Origin: Hygrocybe punicea
Lineage: Eukaryota; Basidiomycota; Agaricomycetes; Agaricales; Hygrophoraceae
Assembly (NCBI GenBank): GCA_963556145.1
Contig: OY744462.1
Location: 3,410,001-3,474,000, forward strand
DNA length: 64,000 nt
Direction of reading: 5' to 3'
The notes under the pieces were generated by a model. That model was not told where the DNA came from. It searched no databases and worked only from the letters and a program-made list of their open reading frames with translations. Positions within the stretch are counted from its first letter, which is position 1. Each line of letters begins with the position of its first letter. The translations under genes and the position numbers were made by a program. Positions 9,006 to 19,152 of this stretch are shown in pieces.

Positions 9006-12000
9006 ATGAATTCCCCACTTACCACTTTCCTCATTGACAATTATGTCATTACTTCTCCGAATGCAGGACTGTTAACGAACTTCCCCAACCACCAATTCTT
9101 CGAATGCGATGATCCCGTCCCAAAGTGGTGCTTCCAGTTGAATTGGGCTTGCAACGACTTCCCACAACTGGCATTTGCGCCTTGCTCAATACGATTCAAT
9201 CACCCATTACTACAGTGCCTAGTCTACGACTACAAATCAATTCCTCTCGAACATGTTTGTAATGAGTTCCAACTGGCAGCTGTAGTTCGTGAGAAGTGGA
9301 GCGACCTAGAGAACTCCTTGCATCTGGTTGCCCGGGAACTAATGAGCAAAGTGCCTGGTGGGTTTTACCCTCTCGACTTCAAGCATTTCCCCATACCTCG
9401 CACATACGGCTATTCCCGCTCCCATAAACACGAACACACTGCCAGGAAGTGTGCTATGCAATCTCGCGACACTTTCATCCCTCTCATGGCGTTATGCTCG
9501 ATGGCCATCCCGCACCACACCTTTGAGGATGTTCCATACGGAGATGATCCCTCATGGGTGAAAATACTCATCAAAGATACCAAAATCCACCCTGAGTGGG
9601 TTCGGCAACTGCAGGACTCACCAATTGCTCGGTTCAATGAGGACAATCCAAGAGTTGGCATGGTCATACACATACAGTCGTGCAAATGGCTAATCCATTT
9701 GCCAAGACTCATAAGGGTCGGCATCCCAGTATGGATCGTCTGGAGCACCCTCGACAAGCCCTTACATGAATCGCCCCAACCTGAGGCACAGAAATATTTA
9801 CCGAACAACGCGCAGGTCCAGGCTGCGATCCAGCAGCAGCGGGAAGAGCGACTAGCGTCAACTGCTGTGCCCTTTACCGAAGGGAGCCCTCAGCCACCCT
9901 CAGGTCCTAACAATACTTGTTTAGTGGGCCAGTGCTGCGCATGGCATGAACGAGTTCTTTTTTTCCCCTCCTCACTTTTATGATGAAGTAAATAATAATA
10001 TTAAATTGCATAAAGCATGTTACATGTGATAGAAGACATATAGCATATATTATATATTAATAAGCCCACCTCTCACCATAGCAACATAAAAAGTAGAAAA
10101 AATAAAACTACATAGCGTGTCTTGACCTCCTCTCCCACTGTCATGTCTTCTTTGCTTCGTCATTATGCAATATTCTCAGCGAAAAGAGAGAGTAACACAT
10201 CAACTGTCAAATACAACTACCTTTAAACAGTATGATAACAATTGACTTACATTTGCTTAACCCACTTCTCCATAACCTTGCTGTACAACAGATGATAATA
10301 TGAAGACAGCTGTGCTTGAGTGGGCCAATGATATAGCATGAACAAAGTTTTGTTTCTGTCATTAAATTTTTATTTGTATGATTATTACAAATATTGATGA
10401 GTGACTTTGCTGGAAATATATAATTAGCATATAATATATACAGCAATATCACATTGAATTGTATGTTTTAAGTAAAAATATCATTAGATCATCTGAGTTA
10501 CACTTATTTCTGCTTATATGGCTGAAATTTCCCTATATAGTAACAATGGTCACATGTGACTATGACTCCTGTGATCACCTCAAAATTTAGCATATATGGT
10601 GTAAAATTGCCTTATATGGTTAGACTGGTCACATGTGACTGTCACCATTATGATCAGCAAAAAATTTGCTATATAATATCAAAAATTGCCTTATATGGTT
10701 AGATTGGTCACATGTCACTGTCACACCCAACCCGAAATGATAATATTAGTCAGCAGTTCAATTTTCAGCTGATTCTAATAAGAATTGAGACCAGTACAAA
10801 TATTTTGAATATAATTGGAAGGTAATTTGTCTTTTTTGCACCAACCCATATTTGGATGCTTATGTAAGCTTGTCCACACATGGCCCCAACTGCATCTTAT
10901 TTTCCAGGATCAGAAGTAGAATCATATCTGTTACCCAAAAAAATTCTGTCTATAGGCGATCAACTTTATTAATTAATCAATTAATTAATTACGAACCCTC
11001 ACTGAACCAGGTCTGATAAAGAACGAGTCTTTTAATAAATTAAAAGAACTCGTAACGACACCTCCACTGGCTCAACAACTTCCCCAGCCAAGCCCGGGTT
11101 CCTGCCAAAAGGGTGGGGAAATGTGGCAGGAATTTTTTGTTCGGCAAACAGCCCACCACGAGAAAGTTGCTGCCTTGGAGACTGAACAAGAAAGGGCATC
11201 TCGCCAAGCTCAGCAGAAGGAAAGCGAGCACTTCCGTGCGCCAGGCAAGAGAGGGGCTGCCGTCTTCCATTGGTTGGACGTGGATGGCTTTTGCATGAGA
11301 ACGAGAGTCAACTACCGAGAGATAGAGGATCTGTGGGAAGACAGGTCAACGGAGCATATGTGGTACAATGCCTTCGAGAGGGAATGGGACATCTGCACCG
11401 AATTCACCCCTGATGCGGTGGAAGAAGGAGAGCTGATGCAACCTACTGGTCCCATGGACACCGAGCACTTGGAGAGTCAAACGATACCTGTGGCCGCGGC
11501 TTCGCTTCCCGCTGAACACTGGCATCGAGATATCTTCTCCATCCATGGCGTCAGCGACCGCCACACCCCCGCGGCAGCTCCAAATTTTGGAAACTCCCTT
11601 GACGCCAATCTTTATGAGCGCACTGGATTTGATTGGGAAGCTGGCACCATCCCCTTTGAGGGTCCTCCAGCATTGGTTGCTGAGTGGGAGCGAACCCTCA
11701 ATGTTTTACAGGATGCTCACTCTCAGGTAGCTGATGCATACAAAGGCCCGATAGCTTCCTTCGTCGCACCTTTGATCAGTAATGACCCAGTGGATGTGCC
11801 CCCGCCCTTGCCATGGGACCTGAGCTCATCGAGTCTCTATCTGCTACATGAAAGACTAGACCATTACGTCGCAATTGAGTCACACGAAACGAGCAACTCA
11901 CAGAGAATATATTTCATTCGTGCTGCAAATGGTGCCCAAGGTGCCGAAAGTATCGACTGGCTGCTCGCAGTGGACAGTCCAGTCACTATGCTGCAGTGTG

Positions 12001-12730
12001 CTCGCTCGTGTATGATGGGTATCATAGATGTTGTCCGTTTTCTTTCAGCACGAGGCATCCCCTTCAACACCCTCCTCCCTTGCCCCCCACACTCAGCAAT
12101 TCACGACCCTCCGCTCCCTCCCGTCTCTCTCGGTGTGCGCGCAATAGGCTATCAGCCTGATGCTGCTGATTATGCGGCTTACAAAGTGGCTCAAGACACT
12201 TTCCTCTGTTCTTCCCATGCACGTGTGGCCATTCTCAAGGGCAGTATTATCTGGCAACTCGCGATGGAGTTCGTCAGCACTGGGTGCATCCTCACTGGTC
12301 CCTCTGATGCAGCCCTCGCACGGGGACAAGTGTTCTGTTTTCGTTCTTCAGACAATATCTTCATTGACGACTGCCTCGATGAGGACAAGCTTGATCTCAT
12401 CTGTGGCATATACAGGGTGTATACTGGTAGTTATTCTTTCTAACTCAGTCTGCCATATACTAACTATGACATAGGATCAGGCAAGCAGGTCTCTCATCTC
12501 TCTTGGTGGTCAAAACACTCAACGTGGCAGAAGAGCCTTTTCAATGTTGGCTACTGGTGTCCCGCTGCCGAAGACTGACATGTCTTGAACTCATCCGACT
12601 GAACAAAGCATCGTGTAGGATTGCCGCGAAGTGGTACGAGACGCTTCTGAGGCATGGAAGATCGCTTCGATTGGCCAAGAAACTTGAGGATGCAGCGAGC
12701 CGATTTCTCAAAGGGCATGTTTTTCCTTAG
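9006..12730 (+). pseudogene. Orphan-family gene split by a Helitron2-like insertion
   Basis: Part 1 (9006-9915) begins MNSPLTTFLIDNYVITS and contains the conserved-looking WSDLENSLHLVARELMS, CSMAIPHHTFEDVPY and SCKWLIHLPRLIRVGIPVWI segments. Part 2 (11055-12432) continues with QEFFVRQTAHHEKVAAL, RVNYREIEDLWEDR and a long C-terminal region. The two parts join in frame when 9916-11054 is removed. An intron (about 12433-12475, tag acceptor) leads to KQVSHLSWWSKHSTWQKS; then a TGA after PAAED, a frameshift near 12580 and a final frame ending at 12730. I recognise the architecture from a large Agaricomycete family of unknown function. With the insertion and 3' damage it is probably dead. Confidence 0.6.
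9916..11054 (+). mobile_element. Helitron2-like non-autonomous element in the 9006 gene
   Basis: It runs from CTTGTTTAGTGGGCCAGTGC to the terminal hairpin ending AACTCGTA (1,139 bp) with A on both flanks. It carries three GTCACATGTGAC-type palindromes at 10549, 10628 and 10707, exactly 79 bp apart (the third has one change), plus the poly-pyrimidine tract after the left end. Joining 9915 to 11056 makes the codons read ...GPNN-TTPPLAQQ... without a frameshift or extra residue, so the insertion left no target duplication beyond one ambiguous base. Confidence 0.85.
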
Positions 12731-12859
12731 TGTGTGTCTCGATGGCCACTCTTCATCATTGTCATTGCAATGCTGACCCTGCCCCCCCTTTATGTATATA
12801 TTATGAATAATATTACAAAACATTCTGCCCGACACATATATCTGCAAACAACAATGGAG

Positions 12860-13160
12860 TAAAGGTACCGACAGTGAGTTCTCTACAGCTGAGCCGTTGA
12901 TCAGAGGGTGCCGATGGAGAAAGAAGGGATGTCGGGTGACCGTTGAGAGAGCTGACGAGAAAACAGGGTGCCAGGTAAGTTCTCTGCAGCTCAGCTGTTG
13001 AGTGGGTGATGAGTAGGTGTCCACGACTGCGACTCAACCGTTGAGAACCGGAAGAGAGGCTCTTTGATGACTCAGTTGCCCCCGATCGTGATCCCCATCA
13101 TTCGCCTGATCTTGTGGGTCAGGTCACTCCCATTGTCACCGTCTGTTCTCCTTCCTCACC
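12860..13160. repeat. Second copy of the 9006-gene upstream repeat region
   Basis: ggtgccaggtaagttctctgc, agctcagctgttgag, gttgagaaccgga and aggtcactcccat occur here in the same order as at about 8275-8755. This looks like a partial duplication of the 5' region of the neighbouring gene, possibly the remnant of a second gene copy. Confidence 0.6.
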
Positions 13161-14074
13161 TGTGCCGTTAAGCAGATCCCCCTGAGTCTTCTGTCTGATG
13201 TCACTCTGAAAGGCCTGGCAAAATCTACCGTTGTAAATCGTGCACGGCGTGACAGCCCAGGCCATGGTAATAGCGTAACACTTGGGCTTCCAGAGGAGAT
13301 GCTCAGCATTGGTCAGCCGGCGCTCCCTCCTCCACCCATTGCTATATTGAGATACATGCTAATCACTCTTCTGTCGCATCCAGGTATGCTAAAAGCTACC
13401 TGTAAAGGGAGGTGTGTTGCTCGGGAGGAGCAGGGCAAGGGGATCAAGCTCATGGGCACAAGGTCCGCCATCCTCGTCACTTCTAACCCTGAACAGCGAT
13501 CCCACCGCTTTAGCATGTACCTGACTCTGTTCTGGCGTCAGATCTGCCACATCATCCCTAACAACCTGTAATCCTACCCACAGGCATTTGTGGCCCCATA
13601 TTTGCAATAGTGAGTGGGCAACGGTTGGGCAATGGCTGGGTGATGGGCAGGCGATGGGCGGGCGATGGGCAGGCGACGAGCGTGCAATAACTTTAGTTCT
13701 GACAGAAAATTTTGAATTTTGATAACTGCCGAAATCATATATTTTGATATCCATTAAATTTATTATTTTGACCCTACCAAAGCCCTACCAAAAGTTCTAA
13801 TTCCGGCCTACCTTTAAGTGATGCCTAAATTTGGACTGGCAAATGTTATTAAACTCGAAACTAAAATACACCTTCCCTTCACAATTTAGCACTGATAATT
13901 ATTTTGATTGCAGGACTAATCTAAAGATGAATTTTTATTATTAATTTAGACAATCCTTTATCCGTGACTTAAATTCAATATTTAGACTTGGCCAAATGAA
14001 AATCTAAAGATTATATTTTGCCGCTAACTTTAGAAATAACTTTAGATCCTGACTAAATGTTGAAACTCCTGATG
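13161..14074. other. Intergenic, with a gggc-rich minisatellite at 13605-13690
   Basis: 13605-13690 holds units such as gatgggcaggc and ggttgggcaatggc, related to the array at 1881. The segment 13700-14074 is AT-rich with a doubled accctaccaa motif. No gene can be supported; the 90-codon frame at 13299-13571 has no recognisable feature. Confidence 0.5.
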
Positions 14075-14336
14075 TGTCACCCCACACATCAGACAGGCCC
14101 AGCTTTCAGCCACTTCGAATTTCTCGCTTGATTTTAACTCAATCCACAGTAAACTTGATACAAGACATATAATACATCATATTGTTATTTTAGAAGTGTT
14201 TTCTAGGTGTAAAATGCAGTTTGTGGTGAGGAGAAAAAAAGGCAATTGGTCACGCTTTGACAGGTGGGGTTCAAATATGCCACTGTGACATTGTGTGACT
14301 GCCCAAAAGCTGGGCCTGTCCGATGTGTGGGGTGAT
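14075..14336. mobile_element. MITE-like element with inverted-repeat ends
   Basis: The left end TCACCCCACACATCAGACAG with following GCCCAGCTTT is matched inversely at 14303-14335 (AAAGCTGGGCCTGTC, GATGTGTGGGGTGA), with about 260 bp between. It has no coding capacity. Exact ends and target duplication are unclear. It abuts the PIF/Harbinger element but does not share its TIR. Confidence 0.55.
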
Positions 14337-14528
14337 GATAGTAACACTAATCTGAGCTGTACAGCTCGGGTCTAACTGAGCAGTGAACTTGCTGAGTTTC
14401 AATGTAAAATACATTGTCATAGTATCGATAAGATGGATTCCGTGGCTTCAGGAAATGTTCCTCACCGCAGACATCGGATCCGAACTGCCATAGTGCACCT
14501 TGTCTCCCTCCTCACCCAGTACTTCCTC

Positions 14529-15604
14529 ATGGCTCCCAAAAAGGACAAGGGAAAAGAGAAGGAGCCCACCAAACGAGCAGTGTGGAATGATGAAGAAACC
14601 CTTTGTCTTATCGAGTATCTTATTGCACACCAAAGTGAGGCTGGAGATGGAAACAATTTCAAGGATGCTACTTTCAATCGAGCAGCTGAATCTCTCGTGC
14701 CACACACAAAAACTGGGCTTGCAAAAACAGGTGAGAAGTGCAAGACCAAATGGGCCAGGGTGAGTGTTTTCTAATACCTAAATGGCAATGTTCTCAACCA
14801 ATTCAGTTGAAAGTGATGTACAATGCCATTCAATATTATAAATCTCTCTCTGGGTTCTCCTGGGATGATAATAAGGGTGTGAATATCAGTACATCTGCTG
14901 AGGAGAATGCATGGGATGCCTTCATTGCAGTAAAGGTAAATCTGACCGTAATTCTCATTTAATCACTGTTTGAAACAATTTTACAGACCACTAACCATAC
15001 ACTTATGAAGCCATTCAAGATGTTGGGCTGGACATGGCTCAACAAAGTTGAGACTCTCATGCCTTCAGCAGCGAGGGGTAGTTTTGCCGCAGATGGTCTT
15101 GGGGATCATGAGGATGAGGGGCTTGATGGTGGTAAACCCAAAGTTGTTGTCACAACCCCCGATGATGATACAGCCACTCCGCCCCTTCCTACACCCACAC
15201 CCTCGACATCTAGTGCTAGCAAGTGAAAGTTTTCAGCCATCCAGGATGCTGCATCTTCATCATCTGATAGGAAATCCATCCAATCTCTTAGCTCCCTCTC
15301 CACCCGCTCAAAGGTCTCAACCTCTGCCATCATCAGCGATGCAATCGACAACCTCACAGATTCCTTCAAACAAAGCTTCCAACCACAAGAAGTTCTTGTC
15401 ACCGACACACTAAAAAAGTGGAGCACAGATGCTGTTTCTGCATTGACAAAGAGCAACATTGATCTAAATGATCAACTCGAGCTTATCAACATTTTTGCTG
15501 AAAAGCCCAATCTCGCCAATCTTTACCTTGCAATCGAGAATGAGGAAACTCGCCTACACTGGGTGAAGGGCATACTAAGTGGGGGAAGCTCTCATGGAGG
15601 TTAG
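14529..15604 (+). pseudogene. Myb/SANT-like DNA-binding partner of the Harbinger transposase
   Basis: Exons 14529-14759, 14807-14935 and 14987-15604 join in frame across introns of 47 and 51 nt, giving 325 codons plus stop. After a Lys-rich start (MAPKKDKGKEKEP) comes a three-helix Myb/SANT-like segment with AVWNDEETLCLIEYLI and KCKTKWARLK around residues 20-80; the C-terminus is Ser-rich and ends ETRLHWVKGIL. In this superfamily such a protein binds the element ends or helps the transposase into the nucleus. A TGA at 15224-15226 (SASK-stop-KFSAI) cuts it; the frame stays open afterwards, so one CGA-to-TGA change explains the break. An upstream in-frame ATG at 14433 exists, but the Lys-rich ATG is the better start. 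Confidence 0.75.
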
Positions 15605-15796
15605 GCAAGGTCTGTGTAATGTTCTTTGTTGTCGACTTTGTATTTCACTGCCATGTAATTTTTTTCTTTTAATGGAATCTTCGTGTCCCCTGCCTTCTAC
15701 AACTGCCAATGCCATTGAATGGCATGTCAATTCAACATAATGAGAGGGCCTGATACAGGAAACAAAAAAAACTACGCCGTGACTGAAATAACAACT

Positions 15797-18063
15797 TTAC
15801 GAGCCGTCCCCATCCTCTGCATCTGCTCCCTCTCCCTGCGACTCTTCACCATCTATATCATCATCATCTGAATCATTCAACCCTTGCTCCTGCCTGTATC
15901 ATAGATAATCCATCCACATTTCATCCACAATTTCATCCCGCCAAGCTTTTGCACCATTGTCATCTTCAGTATGCTGTTCAGCCAGCAAGACTCCACCAGA
16001 TGGCCCTGAGCTATCATCTTCATCATCCCCATCACCGGCATTCTCGTTGTCATCCAAATCATCCAAATGAATGAAGTTATGAAGTGCTGCAAGTGCCCGC
16101 GGTATGCAAACCTACATTTTCATGTTATTCGGGTGCTGATTGCAAAATCTTCCAACAGTGTAGATGCGGGTTTGGGGTGGCTTCGGAACAATAATGATGA
16201 TCCTAACCAGAGGGGTGTCAGCATAGAAGTGACGGTGGATAAGTCAGTGTTGGGAATAGTAGTAAAAAGTGGAAATGGAAGTAAAAATGTCAAGCCGCCA
16301 TGTAAAACTAGACAAATAACGATGAATCCGGCGATGAACAGAGTGAAAACGGATGAATAACGAAGAACCCGAGGATGCCGACAATGTGTGGTATGGCGGG
16401 TTGGGTCAGGTCAGGTCGGGTCGGAAACAATGAACAAATATATGGAAACAGCAATAAATATGATGAAGTGAACTATAAAAAGCTAAGGGTCTACGAGGAC
16501 AAGCATTTTGAAGTGATTAAAGAAGATTCTGACTGTAGGAAAATGGGGACTAATGGTATCTCTTTTGTACGGTCGTCAGGGACTGTTTTTATAGTACATG
16601 TGTGTGTAGCTAATTTTGGACATGTCTACTTCAGCCAATAGAAACTACAAAGAAAAGATGGAATGGAGATGTGAAAAGGGGGGTTGCAATGCGACGAGGA
16701 CAGGAAAATGGAGGGGAAAACGAATATGCAAGGAAAAGATCTAAAAAGTCCTACATATCTCCGAAAGGATGAGGGGATGCACAAATAAGGTAAATCTGAA
16801 GTCGGGGATTGAGTCCAATGAGATCCATCTCCTATAATTAGAACTCTGGGGCTTCTGAGGCTGCCAGATTTGGTCCGAGAGCAGCTGTGACGAAGCAGCA
16901 TACATCAGGTCACGTCGGTCACGTCGGGTCACGTCGGGTCACATAACGTCGGGTTATGTCGGGTTATGTCGGGTTCGAATGCGAGTTGAATGGAGGCAGC
17001 GGGTTCATCCGGATTCGTGATATATCGACGATACGGACTCAGAGGGACATCAAGTCTCTACAGCGGCATTTGAGAACACCGAATATTCGTTCGATGACAT
17101 TGCGGAGACTTGCATGTCGAAGATTGAAGAGTTCTTCTTTCGTTTGTGGCCTGTATTTTTTTTGGTTAGCTATATGTAAGAAAAAGCATAAAAAATGTAC
17201 CGTTGATTGCCCTGACCCCATTCTCGAAGGTGATAGCGAATGCCCCTATAGGGTGTCAATAATTCGTGGTGCAGAAGTGGGTACCCAGCAGCGGCAAGTA
17301 AGTATTTCCCCTCGGGAATCTGAAGATGCTTGCTTTGTGCATCTTCATATACCCTAGCATCACTGGCACTCCCTTCCCAGCCTGTAAGTACATAGTTGAA
17401 TCACATATCAAACGATGATGTGAAGAGGGCATTCTGGGACACAAATCCCTTTCAATTATGAAACCAACCACGAATGTTGGCAGGTGGCGAGATGGGGATA
17501 TGGCTCCCATCAATAGCACCAATCACATCCTTGAAAAAGGGAAAATATTTGCCACTTGATTGGATCTTCATTGGGCAAGGGTTGTCTGCTGTGGGCTGGC
17601 ATACATAGGTAGTGTAGAAAGGAAACTGTGAAAAGCACACAACAAAACCTTGAAATAGCTGACAATACAGTCACGGTTAGATTGGACAACAAATTTGTGT
17701 CAGACCTGCATGTACTTACACTGAAATGGTTTCGTTTGACCGTTGGAAACGCTCGGCCAGATGCCTGATCATCAAACCAGTCACACAGCAGTGTAGAAAG
17801 ATTGCCAGCTGTTCTTCTAATGTGATATGCCTTGAATCCGACAGCCCCATCTGCCATACAGTGTGTACCAGGTTGCGAAAGACCTCCTTGCTGACACCTA
17901 GAGAGATGCGTATACAGCCTGGATGGCCATTGAGCAGTTCACAAACCCAAGCATGTCCGGTAAGCGCAGATGTGTGGAATGGCTGACGGTTGTGGAAAGA
18001 ATTAAGGTGACGGGATAGTGCTTCAAGAAGAACAACGACTACAACAATGATACAGCGACGCAT
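15797..18063 (-). pseudogene. PIF/Harbinger DDE transposase, inactivated
   Basis: The order is MRRCII..., then ISLGVSKEVFRNLVHTVWQM (N-terminal helical domain), an intron near 17720, then DVIGAIDGSHIPISPP (first catalytic Asp), YEDAQSKHLQIPEGKYL, AAGYPLLHHELLTPYRGIR, and LRHASLRNVIERIFGVLK (Glu). The frame then resumes beyond the solo LTR with WKILQSAPE, RALAALHNFIHLDD and an acidic tail ending at 15797. Damage: TGA in FHN-stop-KGF, FDM-stop-FNY and DYL-stop-YRQ, TAG in MKM-stop-VCI, a frameshift just before AAGYP, and more near 17640. The second catalytic Asp (normally DAGYP) reads Ala. The catalytic protein is therefore dead. Confidence 0.8.
16159..17062 (-). mobile_element. Solo LTR related to the 47.7-57.5 kb Ty3 element
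   Basis: This 904-bp segment starts TGTAGATGCGGGTTTGGGGT and ends CAAGTCTCTACA on the plus strand. It aligns at both ends with the Ty3 LTR (shared features: ggggtggct.cggaa, ggtgtcag, gatatcga, ctcagaggg), has TG/CA ends and interrupts the Harbinger transposase, whose frame resumes on the other side. Only the LTR is present, so internal recombination probably removed the element body. The target duplication is not clear (ccgc versus ctgt on the minus strand would differ by two transitions). Confidence 0.7.
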
Positions 18064-18317
18064 TTGAGCTCTTTATTGGTGAGTTCGCCCCAAGATTTGC
18101 TGTAGAGCAATCCTGCGGTGATCCATATCGATCACTTTCCTAATCCAGACAACCTGACTGTAGCTGTTGTATTATGTTTTATTATGTTTGTACATTTGTT
18201 TGGGTGCAATGTCCAACCATTGCGTTCAAACAATGTACAAATATACTTGTTTGGTCACCCACTTATATATTGAAACTGAGAATCGGTTAGACCTGAGCTG
18301 TACAGCTCAGATTAGGG

Positions 18318-18908
18318 TTATGGTTGAACGTTACGGGCTACCGAACAGGCTCTTACTAATAATTAGAGCCTGTTCGGTAGCCGTACAGTCGTGGACAAAC
18401 AAAGTCAACAAATATCTATCTCCATTTTTGGTGACTCCTGAATGGGTCAGATCTCTCAGAAAAAAATCGGAATAGATACTTTATGAACTAATAAAGATAT
18501 TTGCACGAGCTGATCACCCAATAAAGCAATTTTTGTACCCAGACCCCCCCAAAAAATTGGTGGTATGCCTAAAAAAAACCCTAAAATCACCAAAAAGTGT
18601 GTAATCGACTCCTTTTTGGATGTAGTTCTCAACACCACAAGAATGGAAAATTTTATAGAGAGAATGCCTCATAAAAAATTCTTTTCATCTGGACCGCCAT
18701 GTCCAAGGGATGCCAAGGGGGTGTTGAAACGTGATTTTCCGATATACACTCATATTTTTTTTTACAGGGTCCGTTGACCCCCCTCCCCCCTCCTCCTTCT
18801 AAATAAGGCAAAATATCCACACATGATACCTACCACACAGCTACCTGAACAAAACTACATGTACGAAGCCACAACTAGCACATAGCATACATCAATAGAA
18901 ACTAATTT
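18318..18908. other. Intergenic, with a perfect 18-bp foldback
   Basis: At 18336-18353 and 18365-18382 an 18-bp perfect inverted repeat (GGCTACCGAACAGGCTCT and its inverse) is separated by 11 bp. The rest is AT-rich with homopolymer runs. No gene. The last bases (to 18908) may be the displaced 3' end of the PHD-like gene at 45.3 kb. Confidence 0.6.
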
Positions 18909-19152
18909 TAAGAGTTCTTTTAATTTATTAAAAGACTCGTTCTTTATCAGACCTGGTTCAGTGAGGATTCGTAATTAATTAATTGATTAATTGATAAAGT
19001 TGATCGCCTATAGACAAAATCTTTTTGGGCAAGAGATATGATTCTACTTCTGATACTGGAAAATCAGATACAGTTGGGGCCATGTGTGGACAAGCTTACA
19101 TAAGCATCCAAATATGGGTTGTTGCAAAAAAAGACAAATTACCTTTCAATTA

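Larger units (their letters stand above)
14345..18317. mobile_element. PIF/Harbinger transposon, two-gene, with solo LTR inside
   Basis: Inverted ends of about 35 bp: CACTAATCTGAGCTGTACAG continuing CTCGGGTCTAAC at 14345, and the inverse at 18283-18317. Next to them lie TAA (left) and TTA (right), close to the 3-bp TWA duplications of the superfamily. Inside are a plus-strand Myb/SANT-like gene (14529-15604) and a convergent minus-strand DDE transposase (15797-18063), the usual pair for autonomous PIF/Harbinger elements. A solo LTR (16159-17062) splits the transposase. Confidence 0.85.

Noticed and set aside
9916..9983. C-terminal extension of the 9006 frame (CLVGQCCAWHERVLFF)
   Set aside because: This is the left end of the inserted element; the same peptide appears wherever the element en​ters a frame, e.g. 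at 27133-27203.
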